Below are positions 35,760-43,345 of a stretch of 45,715 nt of DNA, piece after piece. The notes under the pieces were generated by a model, which worked only from the letters and a program-made list of their open reading frames with translations, was not told where the DNA came from and did no database searches. Positions within the stretch are counted from its first letter, which is position 1. Each line of letters starts with the position of its first letter. Location of the stretch: positions 1-45,715 of the forward strand of contig JACVZY010000050.1 of the NCBI GenBank assembly GCA_014654705.1, read 5' to 3'. Source of the stretch: Ignavibacteria bacterium (GTDB taxonomy: Bacteria > Bacteroidota > Ignavibacteria > Kapaibacteriales > UBA4661). Made by a program: the position numbers and the translations under genes.

Positions 35760-36701
35760 ATGTACACCATTCAACTGCCTAATTTTCATGGTCCTTTCGA
35801 CCTCCTGCTTTTTTTTATTAAGCGCGACGAACTCAACATTCACGATATTCCTATTGCGCGGATTGCGAATGAGTTTTTGGAATACACACGGATTATCGAG
35901 TTACTTGATTTAGAGCTTGCCGGAGAATTTCTCGTCATGGCTTCGACGCTTATGCAGATTAAAGCAAAGCTCCTTTTGCCCGAAGAAAAAAAAGAAGGTG
36001 AAGACGGACAAGCCGAAGAAGACCCACGTGCTGAACTGGTGCGGCGCTTGCTCGAATACAAACGGTACAAAGAAGCTGCAGAAGAGCTTCAAACAATGTC
36101 GGAATCGCAGCGTTACATTTACTATCGACAATTTTTTGAGGCAGACAGCAAAGATGACCCCGCAACAAACGACGAACTTGCCCACTTGACACTGTTCGAC
36201 CTGTTAGCAGCATTCTCACGGGCATTGCAGAAAGCCCCTAAAGCTCCCACACCGCACACTATTGAGCGTGAACCCGTGACGATAGAAGATCAAGCCGCGC
36301 TCATTATGGCACTCTTCGCCTACCGCGACGAAGTCCCATTCTCGGAACTGGTAACTGGTACAGACCGCTCTACACTTGTTGTTACCTTCCTTGCGCTCCT
36401 TGAGATGATGCGCAGCCACAACCTCACAATACGCCAACACGAGCAATTTGATGAAATCATTCTCTGCAAACCCGCCTCCGACGATGAAAGTACGTCTGCC
36501 GAACCATATCCGCCAATGACCACGCCGGAAGTAGGCAGTACCGATGACGGCATAAGTAGCCTCAAGGAGCTAAAACAGCGCGAACGCCGCGAACGTGGCG
36601 GTCAGAGTCCTGCGCTTCGGGCAACCAGCTCGCTTGATACTACCGCCCTGGAAGCAACAACAAAGGCTGCAAGCCAAGCGCAGCCGCTCGGCACGAACTA
36701 G
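35760..36701 (+). CDS. scpA: Segregation and condensation protein A
   Basis: 313 aa kleisin of the Smc-ScpAB condensin. The N-terminal Smc-neck-binding part FHGPFDLLLFFIKRDELNIHDIPI and the helix LAGEFLVMASTLMQIKAKLLLP are canonical. The C-terminal winged helix contains VTFLALLEMMRSHNLTIRQ. After about residue 240 there is a 70-residue polar tail (SLKELKQRERRERGG and Ala/Thr-rich) not found in typical ScpA. scpB, the usual next gene, is absent; a terminator and a convergent gene follow instead. Confidence 0.94.
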   Translation: MYTIQLPNFHGPFDLLLFFIKRDELNIHDIPIARIANEFLEYTRIIELLDLELAGEFLVMASTLMQIKAKLLLPEEKKEGEDGQAEEDPRAELVRRLLEYKRYKEAAEELQTMSESQRYIYYRQFFEADSKDDPATNDELAHLTLFDLLAAFSRALQKAPKAPTPHTIEREPVTIEDQAALIMALFAYRDEVPFSELVTGTDRSTLVVTFLALLEMMRSHNLTIRQHEQFDEIILCKPASDDESTSAEPYPPMTTPEVGSTDDGISSLKELKQRERRERGGQSPALRATSSLDTTALEATTKAASQAQPLGTN

Positions 36702-36711
36702 ATCCCAAAAA

Positions 36712-36775
36712 TCAAAAAAGCGCCGAAGTGTGCTGTATCTATCACGATACCAGACATTCTTCGGCGCTTGTTTGC
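36712..36775. terminator. Bidirectional terminator between scpA and the MaoC-type hydratase
   Basis: AAGCGCCGAAG (36718-36728) pairs with CTTCGGCGCTT (36759-36769). A-run on one side and T-rich bases on the other serve both convergent genes. The loop is about 30 nt. Confidence 0.8.
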
Positions 36776-36788
36776 TTAGATTTTCGCG

Positions 36789-37187
36789 TCAGACGCGCAC
36801 TGTCGCTTCACCTTCGATAACAACTTCACCCCTACTATTTGTTCCGGTAATTTTCAGCGTTACAATCGGCTTCCCTTCTACGATTGAAGCCACTTCTACA
36901 CTTGCTGTTACTTCGTCGCCAATAAAGACCGGACGCAGAAACTTCACTGTTTGTCCCATAGCAATAGTGCCCTCGCCCGGCAAATCCATGCCGATAACGC
37001 CTGAAAAGAGACTAGCCACGAGTGCTCCGTGGACAACGCGCTGCTTGAAAATAGTATTTTTTGCATATTCAGCATCGAGATGAATCGGGTTCTTGTCAAG
37101 AGAGATTGCGGCAAATTGTTGTACGTCCTCTTCCGTAAAGGCTTTGGTAACGCTGGCTTTATCGCCGATTTTAACTTGTTTTGGCAT
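36789..37187 (-). CDS. phaJ: MaoC-family (R)-specific enoyl-CoA hydratase (PhaJ-like)
   Basis: A 132-aa single hot-dog domain that hydrates trans-2-enoyl-CoA to (R)-3-hydroxyacyl-CoA. The hydratase-2 motif is complete: FAAISLDKNPIHLDAEYA with Asp31 and His36 as the catalytic dyad, followed by QRVVHGALVASLFSGVIG. Placement 130 nt downstream of phaC strongly suggests it supplies monomers to the PHA synthase from beta-oxidation intermediates. ATG 37187 gives the usual N-terminus MPKQVKIGD; longer frames to 37289 lack family similarity and cover a hairpin. Confidence 0.88.
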   Translation of the reverse strand: MPKQVKIGDKASVTKAFTEEDVQQFAAISLDKNPIHLDAEYAKNTIFKQRVVHGALVASLFSGVIGMDLPGEGTIAMGQTVKFLRPVFIGDEVTASVEVASIVEGKPIVTLKITGTNSRGEVVIEGEATVRV

Positions 37188-37237
37188 GATATATACAGGG
37201 AATGATGAGGAAAAAACTAGGAAGCGGTAAAAAACAC

Positions 37238-37304
37238 TTTGAGTGCTGAGTCTTGATAGACAAAACGTAGAGACGTCCGCTCTTCTCAAGGCTCAACACT
37301 CAAA
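37238..37304. repeat. Long imperfect hairpin between phaC and phaJ
   Basis: The 19-nt arm TTTGAGTGCTGAGTCTTGA (37238-37256) matches the complement of 37286-37304 with two differences. The loop is 29 nt. It lies 16 nt after the phaC stop. No T-run follows on the minus strand, so an mRNA-stabilising or attenuating hairpin is as likely as a terminator. Confidence 0.75.
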
Positions 37305-37319
37305 ATGAAGGAACAAAAT

Positions 37320-38441
37320 TTAGACTTTCGAGCGCTCTAAAATCCAGCTGGAAATAGCCGGAGCAACATATTTCTGCGACTGACCGCTCATGAACACGCC
37401 CACGTGTCCGCCCGGGAACTCTACCATTTGCTTGTCTTTCGAGCCAACAGCATCATAAAGGGGCTTTGCACATTCCGGCGGAACAAGGTGGTCTTGTGCA
37501 GCATAAATCGAGAGGACAGGCATTGTTACTTTCTTGAAATCTACTTTGCGTCCGTCAATGTCATACTCATTTTTCGAGAGTTCGTTACCGATAAAGACAC
37601 GCTTGGTGTATTCGCGGTACGCCTCGCCTGGTTGACCGGGGCTATCGAACAACCAACGCTCCATGCGGAGAAAGTTTGCCACTTTTTCTTTGCTGTCCAT
37701 GATATTGACAAAGGTGTGGAATTTTTGGAGGCGCTGCATTGGCTTCACCATGAGGAAGCCAGCATTCATCACTTCGCCGGAGATAGTACCAACGGCATCG
37801 GCAATGGGGTCGGGATTCACATGCTGTGCCCATTTGAAAATGAGGCTGTCCGGCAAATTGAACTCGAATGGCGTTACGACCGTAACAAGATTGCGTATTT
37901 TTTCGGGGAAGAGTGCAGAATAGATAAGTGCGCTTGTGCCACCCTGACAAATACCAAGCAAATTTACGCTTGGCTGCCCCGACGTTTTGCGCATATAGTC
38001 AATGCAAGAATCAAGATAATCCACATAATCCCCGACTTCACGATAGCGGTCGGCGCGTGTCGGGTAGCCCCAATCTATCGTATAGACATCGAGACCAGCA
38101 TCCATCATCTTTTTGACAAAACTTTTGTCCGGCTGCAAATCCAGAATATATTCTTTATTCACGACCGCAAAATTGAGCAGGAGTGGCACTTTGCAGGTGG
38201 CGTTGGGGTTCGGATAGTGATAGAGTTTAATTTTACCACCATCCACATCCAGCACCTTCACGCGGGGCGTTTGTCCAACGGACAAATCATCTTCAGTCAT
38301 TTCTTTCAGATGCTGCAAGCCGCGGACAACCTTGCTACTCATCTCGGTCATATCTTTCATAAACTGTCCGGGTTCAAGAAACGGGATTGAGCGCTTGTCC
38401 GCCGTTTTGGCGCTACCGTTCTTTTCTGCTGTTTGTGCCAT
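37320..38441 (-). CDS. phaC: Class III PHA synthase subunit PhaC
   Basis: A 373-aa alpha/beta-hydrolase that polymerises (R)-3-hydroxyacyl-CoA on the granule surface together with PhaE. The lipase-like box LLGICQGG carries the nucleophile Cys (about 164). The Asp lies in AAQDHLVPPE (about 316) and the His in GGHVGVFMSG (about 346). The class I/II N-terminal domain is missing, which defines class III. Its substrate preference is expected to be short-chain. The order on the minus strand is small coiled-coil gene, phaC, phaJ; phaE lies further upstream in its own unit. Confidence 0.95.
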   Translation of the reverse strand: MAQTAEKNGSAKTADKRSIPFLEPGQFMKDMTEMSSKVVRGLQHLKEMTEDDLSVGQTPRVKVLDVDGGKIKLYHYPNPNATCKVPLLLNFAVVNKEYILDLQPDKSFVKKMMDAGLDVYTIDWGYPTRADRYREVGDYVDYLDSCIDYMRKTSGQPSVNLLGICQGGTSALIYSALFPEKIRNLVTVVTPFEFNLPDSLIFKWAQHVNPDPIADAVGTISGEVMNAGFLMVKPMQRLQKFHTFVNIMDSKEKVANFLRMERWLFDSPGQPGEAYREYTKRVFIGNELSKNEYDIDGRKVDFKKVTMPVLSIYAAQDHLVPPECAKPLYDAVGSKDKQMVEFPGGHVGVFMSGQSQKYVAPAISSWILERSKV

Positions 38442-38493
38442 AGTGTGGCTCCATTGGGAAATTGAGTTAAAATATATGGTGGATTATTGGGGT

Positions 38494-38709
38494 TCAATTT
38501 AAGGACTGCCATGTTCCTGTTATGCCTTTGACGGTATGCACGGTCGTTTGAGGCGATGCGGCCGCACGACGCTTTATCATGCGCTCAAATCGGCGCTCTA
38601 CGTGCTCTAAACGAGTGTTGATTTCGTGCAGCATAGCATTTGCCTGCTCTTGCCCGGAAAGAATTCTTTCCAGCAGCGTCAGTATTCGTTGCCCTTGTTC
38701 TTCAGTCAT
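38494..38709 (-). CDS. Small coiled-coil protein between phaE and phaC
   Basis: A 71-aa protein starting MTEEQGQRILTLLERILSGQ. Heptad-like hydrophobics run from about residue 5 to 45 (ILTLLERIL, ANAMLHEINTRLEHVERRF), followed by a basic segment (ERMIKRRAAA) and a polar tail. I recognise no family. Short amphipathic coiled coils are typical of phasin-like granule proteins and of the PhaE C-terminus, and its position 52 nt before phaC suggests a PHA-granule role (inference). ATG 38709 is preferred over 38766. A phaE terminator lies upstream, so it probably has its own promoter. Confidence 0.65.
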   Translation of the reverse strand: MTEEQGQRILTLLERILSGQEQANAMLHEINTRLEHVERRFERMIKRRAAASPQTTVHTVKGITGTWQSLN

Positions 38710-38832
38710 GGCGAGTAGAGAGGTTAGAGATGATGTGGAATATGTAGTTAAAAAAGAAACGGGCATATTGTTGATAAACCGAGTACGATTATGGAAGGCG
38801 TTTCGCTAAACACAGGTCTCAGCTACCAATAT

Positions 38833-38868
38833 AAAAAAAAACCTGACAATTCGTTACGATTGTCAGGT
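38833..38868 (-). terminator. Rho-independent terminator of phaE
   Basis: ACCTGACAAT (38841-38850) pairs with ATTGTCAGGT (38859-38868). The minus strand continues with nine Ts. It lies 60 nt past the phaE stop, separating phaE from the phaC unit. Confidence 0.85.
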
Positions 38869-38927
38869 GAAAAATGTTTTTCTTTGCCTAAAGCCGGTAA
38901 AGCGCATCAAGACGCGTGCTTTATGTC

Positions 38928-40367
38928 TTATTTTTTAGCTGCGGGTTTCTTTGCGGGAGCTTTTTTTGCGGGAGCTGCTTTTGCTGCGGGTGCTTTGGAA
39001 GCAACTGTTTTTGGTGCAATCGTAGCAGTAGCGGCTTTCGGAGCGGCGGCTTTGGAGGCAGCTGCTTTCGGTGCGGGTTTGCCACCAAGCGTTTCGATTG
39101 CTTCTTCTTGCTCGGCAAGTTTGCGCTCCAAGCGGCGTACTTGCGTTTTGAGGAAGTGGATGGATTGGTACGCTTCGTCCAATTCGGAGCGTGTAGCAAT
39201 TGGGAGTTCGCTAATCATCAATTCAATAAACTTATCGGTCTGCTCTTTGACGCGAGCACCGGAAACAGAGAGTTCGCCTTGCAATTTGGCATATTCATCT
39301 TTATTGAAGAGAATATCGAATGCTTTTTCGCTGGAACCAACAAAGATGTGGAAGAATTCGTCGAAGGTGCGCGGTGCTTTTTCTGCTTTTGCTTGCTCAA
39401 TGATATAGGTGGTCATGTTCGTCAAGGCATCTTTACCAGTCGAAAAGACCATTTGTTGCATTTTGGTGTAATGAGCAGCAAAGAGAACGTAGGATTTAAG
39501 CATTTCTTGAAGCAGCTCAATCGCAACGCGGTCACGTCCGAAGAAAACCATGTTGGTAAGCGGGTTGACAGGCTTTTGCATATTGTCAATCATCTTCACA
39601 TACAATTTCGCAGCTTCATCCACGTTACCCGAAGCGAAGGCTGACATAGCTTTGGTGGACATTTGGGTAATGTCACCAACGCTTGTACCGGCAATTTGAC
39701 CGACATCACCCAAATACTTGACAAGAGTGTTGATTTGGTCGGTAAATTTTTTCATGGTCTCCTCAGCTGGGAAGCTGAAGGTTTGCGAGATGATTTTGTT
39801 GTATTCATCAAGGCTGAGATACTTCTGAAGCATTTCCGCCGTCAAGCCCGTATCCTGAGCCATTTTGATAACAGGCGACATCAGCTCGGAAAGTTTGAAA
39901 TAGGTTTGTGCCATGGTGGTCAGGTTATTTACCGCACCGACGACCACGCTCCCGTTATTGACCATATCCGACATTGCAGCCGGAACCCGACCCATGGCAC
40001 CCATCCATGAGCTGTACAGATTTTTCCATGTATCATAAAGCGAGGTAATATTGCCCATGAAGGCAGGCATGCTAGCAAGATTACCAATGCTACCGAGATT
40101 GCCGATATTCGGAATCATATTGAACGGGAATGATGAGGACTGCTTTGCATCATCGCCCATACCACCGATATTCGCAAATCCGGTGAAGGAGCTACCGGTA
40201 TTGCTAAGCGTCGTTGCCACGGTGCCCGCAAGGTCGCCAAGCATCGTAGAGATATTATTCGTAATGTTGTTTGGTAGCACTTCGCCTGCTGCATCTGCAG
40301 CTTTTTTGACGACTTCCATTTGCATATTGAGGAGGTCGGTAAAGATATTGCCGCTTGTAGTAGCCAT
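38928..40367 (-). CDS. phaE: Class III PHA synthase subunit PhaE with histone-H1-like C-terminal tail
   Basis: A 479-aa partner of PhaC. The N-terminal part is helical and Asn/Gly/Ser-rich (NIFTDLLNMQMEVVKKAADA, about 8-27; FPFNMIPNIGNLGSIGNLAS). The PhaE core contains YDTWKNLYSSWMGAMGRVP. The C-terminal PhaE signature has FDILFNKDEYAKLQGEL and the coiled coil ELDEAYQSIHFLKTQVRRLE. The last roughly 50 residues (from about 430) are an Ala/Lys/Pro repeat (KAAAPKAA, KAAPAKKAPAKKP) like the PhaF/AlgP/histone-H1 tails that bind DNA. ATG 40367 follows a CGGAG ribosome site; the longer frame to 40451 would overlap the promoter. Confidence 0.92.
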   Translation of the reverse strand: MATTSGNIFTDLLNMQMEVVKKAADAAGEVLPNNITNNISTMLGDLAGTVATTLSNTGSSFTGFANIGGMGDDAKQSSSFPFNMIPNIGNLGSIGNLASMPAFMGNITSLYDTWKNLYSSWMGAMGRVPAAMSDMVNNGSVVVGAVNNLTTMAQTYFKLSELMSPVIKMAQDTGLTAEMLQKYLSLDEYNKIISQTFSFPAEETMKKFTDQINTLVKYLGDVGQIAGTSVGDITQMSTKAMSAFASGNVDEAAKLYVKMIDNMQKPVNPLTNMVFFGRDRVAIELLQEMLKSYVLFAAHYTKMQQMVFSTGKDALTNMTTYIIEQAKAEKAPRTFDEFFHIFVGSSEKAFDILFNKDEYAKLQGELSVSGARVKEQTDKFIELMISELPIATRSELDEAYQSIHFLKTQVRRLERKLAEQEEAIETLGGKPAPKAAASKAAAPKAATATIAPKTVASKAPAAKAAPAKKAPAKKPAAKK

Positions 40368-40424
40368 GGAAAACTCCGTAGGAAAAGGAAAATGTTGGAC
40401 AAAATTTGAGTTGTTTTTCAAATG

Positions 40425-40453
40425 CAAATCTACGAAATCAAGCCGATGCACAA
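40425..40453 (-). promoter_or_regulatory. Promoter of phaE
   Basis: On the minus strand TTG (40451-40453), 18 nt, then TAGATTTG (40425-40432), a perfect TAnnTTTG element. The leader before ATG 40367 would be about 50 nt. Confidence 0.5.
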
Positions 40454-40499
40454 GCGAAAAAAAGCAATAATGAAAATTATTTCATTATCAATTCAGAAA

Positions 40500-40536
40500 G
40501 TTGACACATCAACCATTGATATTTCGACTGTTGATG
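40500..40536. promoter_or_regulatory. Palindromic operator candidate and half-sites upstream of phaE
   Basis: GTTGACACATCAAC (40500-40513) is a GTTGA-N4-TCAAC dyad like that at 3295-3308. Further TTGA-type half-sites follow (CATTGATAT, then GTTGATG ending near 40536). It lies about 47 nt upstream of the phaE -33 element. Confidence 0.45.
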
Positions 40537-40599
40537 TACTGGCAGGTAATTTTCTTTTTTTGGATTTTCTGCGATAAAATGAAATTTCTCTCTTTGTGG

Positions 40600-40810
40600 T
40601 GTAACGCTTCCTCCTCACATAATATCTACATTTTCTTAGAACGTGGCATGAGACCTAAATCCGTGATGAACACTACAGGACACAGCGACTTCAAAATGAT
40701 AAAAAGAATACATCCGTCTCACTGAAAACGTTGTAGCGCAAGGAGTAGCAAACATTTGGAACGAAATATCACCGGAATTCAGCAATTCTCGTTTTGTCAT
40801 AACCTTTTGA
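40600..40810 (+). pseudogene. Tyrosine recombinase (integrase) C-terminal remnant, frameshifted
   Basis: The frame reads LERGMRPKSVMNTTGHSDFK then MIKR, the conserved end of phage-type integrases (GHS box). A one-base insertion near 40708 shifts the frame. In the shifted frame the sequence continues YIRLTENVVAQGVANIW and ends at TGA 40808-40810. The catalytic Tyr thus lies in KRYIRLT across the shift. Upstream, the catalytic-domain sequence is decayed (SHNIYIFLERGM resembles HTFATLALERGM). No complete gene remains. Confidence 0.6.
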
Positions 40811-40942
40811 AAAAGAATATGTTGGGTGCGTTGTTGGGCAATTTTTGTACGGTTGCTTTTATGAACTATTGAGTATTGGAGTGTCTTTCAGCGAATCTCG
40901 TCGTTATGCCCCGCAAGCAAGGAAGAACGCCATTCTTTGATG

Positions 40943-41832
40943 CTACTCCTTGAGTAGTACATCACACCAATCGTCGCGATGACTGCTGTCATTGAACTCA
41001 AGCGCTTGAGCTTGAAAACCGCTCTCGGGCGCCTCCCAAAATTTCATCTTTGGGTTCAACGCGCCGCTCACCCGCGCAAACAACTCATCAGCCGCCGCTT
41101 GCACTTGGTCAACCCAAAAAGCCAAATTGCCAGAAGATAGTGACAGTCGGGACTTGCCGACCGTATCTGCCGAATGTGAGGTGCGTTGGCAAACAACGCA
41201 TATTCAACAAAAAGCAAAACTCTCTCGGCATAATGCAGGCGCAACATCTCGACCAGACGCTTGGCTGCATTCCGCTCACAATAGTTCTTCACCGAACGCA
41301 TCCTGCAAAGGTGATTGGCTCGACGGCAAGCGCAAATACCTACGCTTTGTCGGGATAGACAATCACCGCTACTAAGGCAGCATGGTGGTAGCTCGTGTTC
41401 CCGTCTTGATACTTCTTCACGGTGCAGCAGGAGCAATGAACCTTGGTCGAAGAAAAGTGTTCTACCCGTCAGTGGAAATAATCGACGCCTTGTCTGCAGC
41501 TTGATAGCCATAGGAATCCAGAACCTTTGTACTCTCAAGATGTGTGAAGACCTCCGCGAAGCTATAGCGCAGCGAATCGACAGGAACCTCGTCAAAATCG
41601 TTCGCATTTGCACATCGCTTGGTATGGTTTGTATCCCATAGACGCGCAGCAAGTTGCCATCTTCCATGCGCGTCCGCTCTTGGAAATTGAGCAAGGACAG
41701 GCTTTTGGGCGTATTGCTGAGCGAGTATGGGCTATCGCTTGCTCGGTTGTCGGCTATGTCGGCGAACTGCGTGCTCAGGTCGCTCATGAGCATATCGAAG
41801 TTCAGAGGTGTAGGGTGTTTTGATGTTCGCAT
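40943..41832 (-). pseudogene. Degenerate DDE transposase (IS4-like superfamily)
   Basis: The start MRTSKHPTPLNFDML and segment SPYSLSNTPKSLSLLNFQER, then YGIQTIPSDVQMRTIL, match the N-terminus of a common IS transposase family. The family then continues in other frames: EVPVDSLRYSFAEVFTHLES with STDG and an in-frame TAG (41462-41464), TVKKYQDGNTSYHHAALVAV with another TAG, then VKNYCERNAAKRLVEML back in the first frame, and WVDQVQAAADELFARVSGAL to 40943. At least three frameshifts and two stops are present and the C-terminal third is missing. The 254-codon open frame at 41068-41832 is therefore a composite of frames, not a protein. No terminal inverted repeats were found. Confidence 0.75.
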
Positions 41833-41954
41833 GATGCAAAACTACATAATTATCAAACGAGTAGAGCATTTTTAGAAATGATTTTTCCAAGCCGAGAATT
41901 GCTGGTTGGGTCATTTTTTTGGAATTTTGCTATAAAGTAACGAATTTCGCTTTT

Positions 41955-41979
41955 CAAAGACAGTACAGGGCTGTCTTTG
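41955..41979 (+). other. Leader hairpin upstream of the second AraC-type gene
   Basis: CAAAGACAG (41955-41963) pairs with CTGTCTTTG (41971-41979) around a 7-nt loop, followed by TTCTCTTATTC. It lies about 90 nt before the likely start and could be an attenuator or the terminator of something lost. Confidence 0.5.
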
Positions 41980-42068
41980 TTCTCTTATTCTGCACTAAGA
42001 CTGCTACCCAAATATCAACTATTTTGTTTTTCAAATCAAGCAATGCAATATCATCCTCTCTCAGCATC

Positions 42069-42650
42069 GTGGAGGCTCAACATCAATTGAAACTCTACAT
42101 TAAGTATATGGTAAGTAACCGCTGCAAAATGCTGGTCAAATCGGAGCTAAATAAGCTCGGGCTAGTCTATGGGGCTGTGGATTTGGGGGAAGTGGAGGTA
42201 AGGTCGGAGATAGATAACAATCAACTGCGCGTGCTGCGAGTTGCCTTGGCAAAGGCGGGTCTGGAAGTAATGGACAATAAAAAGGCAATGTTGGTTGAAA
42301 AAATTAAAACTATTATCATTGAGATGGTGCATTATTCAGATAACATACCACGCGTAAAAACTTCTGACCTTCTTACCGAAAAGCTGGAGCTTGACTATAC
42401 CTATTTGGCAAATCTTTTTTCGGCAGCAACTGGTATCACTATTGAATATTTTATTATTCAACATAAGATTGAGCGCGTCAAAGAGCTGCTGCTCTATGAC
42501 GAACTCAATCTCACGGAAATTTCGTATATGTTGGACTACAGTAGCGTCGCCCACTTATCCCAACAGTTCAAAAAAGTGACGGGTCTCACACCCACATACT
42601 TCAAGAGCCTTAAGGAGCATAAACGGCGTATCAATCTTGAAGATGTGTAG
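42069..42650 (+). CDS. AraC-type regulator, paralogue of the metal-island regulator with degenerate HMA head
   Basis: About 193 aa from a GTG at 42069 (VEAQHQLKLYIKYMVSNRC). The frame is open upstream to ATG 41919, but those 50 residues look untranslated. The protein aligns end to end with the regulator at 23.9-24.5 kb: KLYIKYMVSNRC against TLHIKNMVCSRC, then DLGEVEV against TLGEVVV. The AraC double helix-turn-helix follows (LTEISYMLDYSSVAHLSQQF, TGLTPTYFK). The first Cys of the CxxC pair is lost, so metal binding is doubtful and it may sense something else. It ends HKRRINLEDV, where the other copy has the repeat-derived tail. It is convergent with the TonB-domain gene. Confidence 0.75.
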   Translation: MEAQHQLKLYIKYMVSNRCKMLVKSELNKLGLVYGAVDLGEVEVRSEIDNNQLRVLRVALAKAGLEVMDNKKAMLVEKIKTIIIEMVHYSDNIPRVKTSDLLTEKLELDYTYLANLFSAATGITIEYFIIQHKIERVKELLLYDELNLTEISYMLDYSSVAHLSQQFKKVTGLTPTYFKSLKEHKRRINLEDV

Positions 42651-42703
42651 TATGTGTTTTCTACCAAATATGGCACACAAAAACGATACTGAAGTACTTA
42701 GCA

Positions 42704-43252
42704 TTACATCAAGCGGTAGATAACCGGTACAGAAATCCAACGTTCAATACGCTTGCCTTTGTTAATTGCTGGCGTAAAACGTGCTTTTGAAACAGCTATT
42801 CTTGAAGGCTCATCGAATATCACATTAGAAGAGTTTTCAACAAAAGACCTCGTAACGCGACCGCTCTTTCCGACCAGTCCACGAACACGCACTCGCCCTT
42901 CAATCCCCTTTGCCATTGCATCTTTAGGATAGGTAATTGCCTTTCTGAGGGACTCCATATCAGTCTCCGGTTCTTTATCAACCGGTGTTGGGTCATATGC
43001 CTCAGGGTGTGAGTTTTTTATCTCAGCAGCCACTTCTTCGGCTTTGTCCTCAATAGCTTTTGCTATGGAGTCTTTAGCCACTTGAGCTGCTTTTTCTACC
43101 GAATCCGCCGCCGCAATTGCTCTTTCTTTCGCAGCTACTGCTGCTGCCGTGGAATCAGCTTTATTGACAATAGGTTCTTGTTTGCTCGTAGAGCAACCCC
43201 AGATTGCAAGCACGAGAACGGCAGAAATTGCCAGTTGATACGTTGTACGCAT
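42704..43252 (-). CDS. TonB C-terminal domain lipoprotein
   Basis: 182 aa with a lipoprotein signal ending LAIWGC (Cys20). An Ala/Lys/Glu-rich helical spacer (about 25-85) follows, then a TonB C-terminal domain (about 100-182: YPKDAMAKGIEGRVRVRGLV, GKSGRVTRSFVENSSN, ARFTPAINKGKRI and ISVPVIYRL). Classical TonB has an N-terminal inner-membrane helix; here the domain is lipid-anchored, which puts its role in energy coupling in doubt. It may act as an outer-membrane or cell-wall-spanning partner. It starts a run of small envelope genes on this strand. Confidence 0.82.
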   Translation of the reverse strand: MRTTYQLAISAVLVLAIWGCSTSKQEPIVNKADSTAAAVAAKERAIAAADSVEKAAQVAKDSIAKAIEDKAEEVAAEIKNSHPEAYDPTPVDKEPETDMESLRKAITYPKDAMAKGIEGRVRVRGLVGKSGRVTRSFVENSSNVIFDEPSRIAVSKARFTPAINKGKRIERWISVPVIYRLM

Positions 43253-43345
43253 AAAAATATCCTTGAAAATAGAGTGAAAAAAGTAGTTAGTTGTCCATGT
43301 ATTGATAAGTGGAGATTTCGTGCTCCACAGGAAAATTTAATTCCG

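Noticed and set aside
37404-38390. 328-codon open frame opposite phaC
   Set aside because: Antisense shadow of PhaC; Cys/His/Phe-rich composition without recognisable motifs.
41068-41832. 254-codon minus-strand open frame as an intact gene
   Set aside because: Family motifs of a transposase appear in three different frames with stops in between, so the open frame is a chance composite of a pseudogene.
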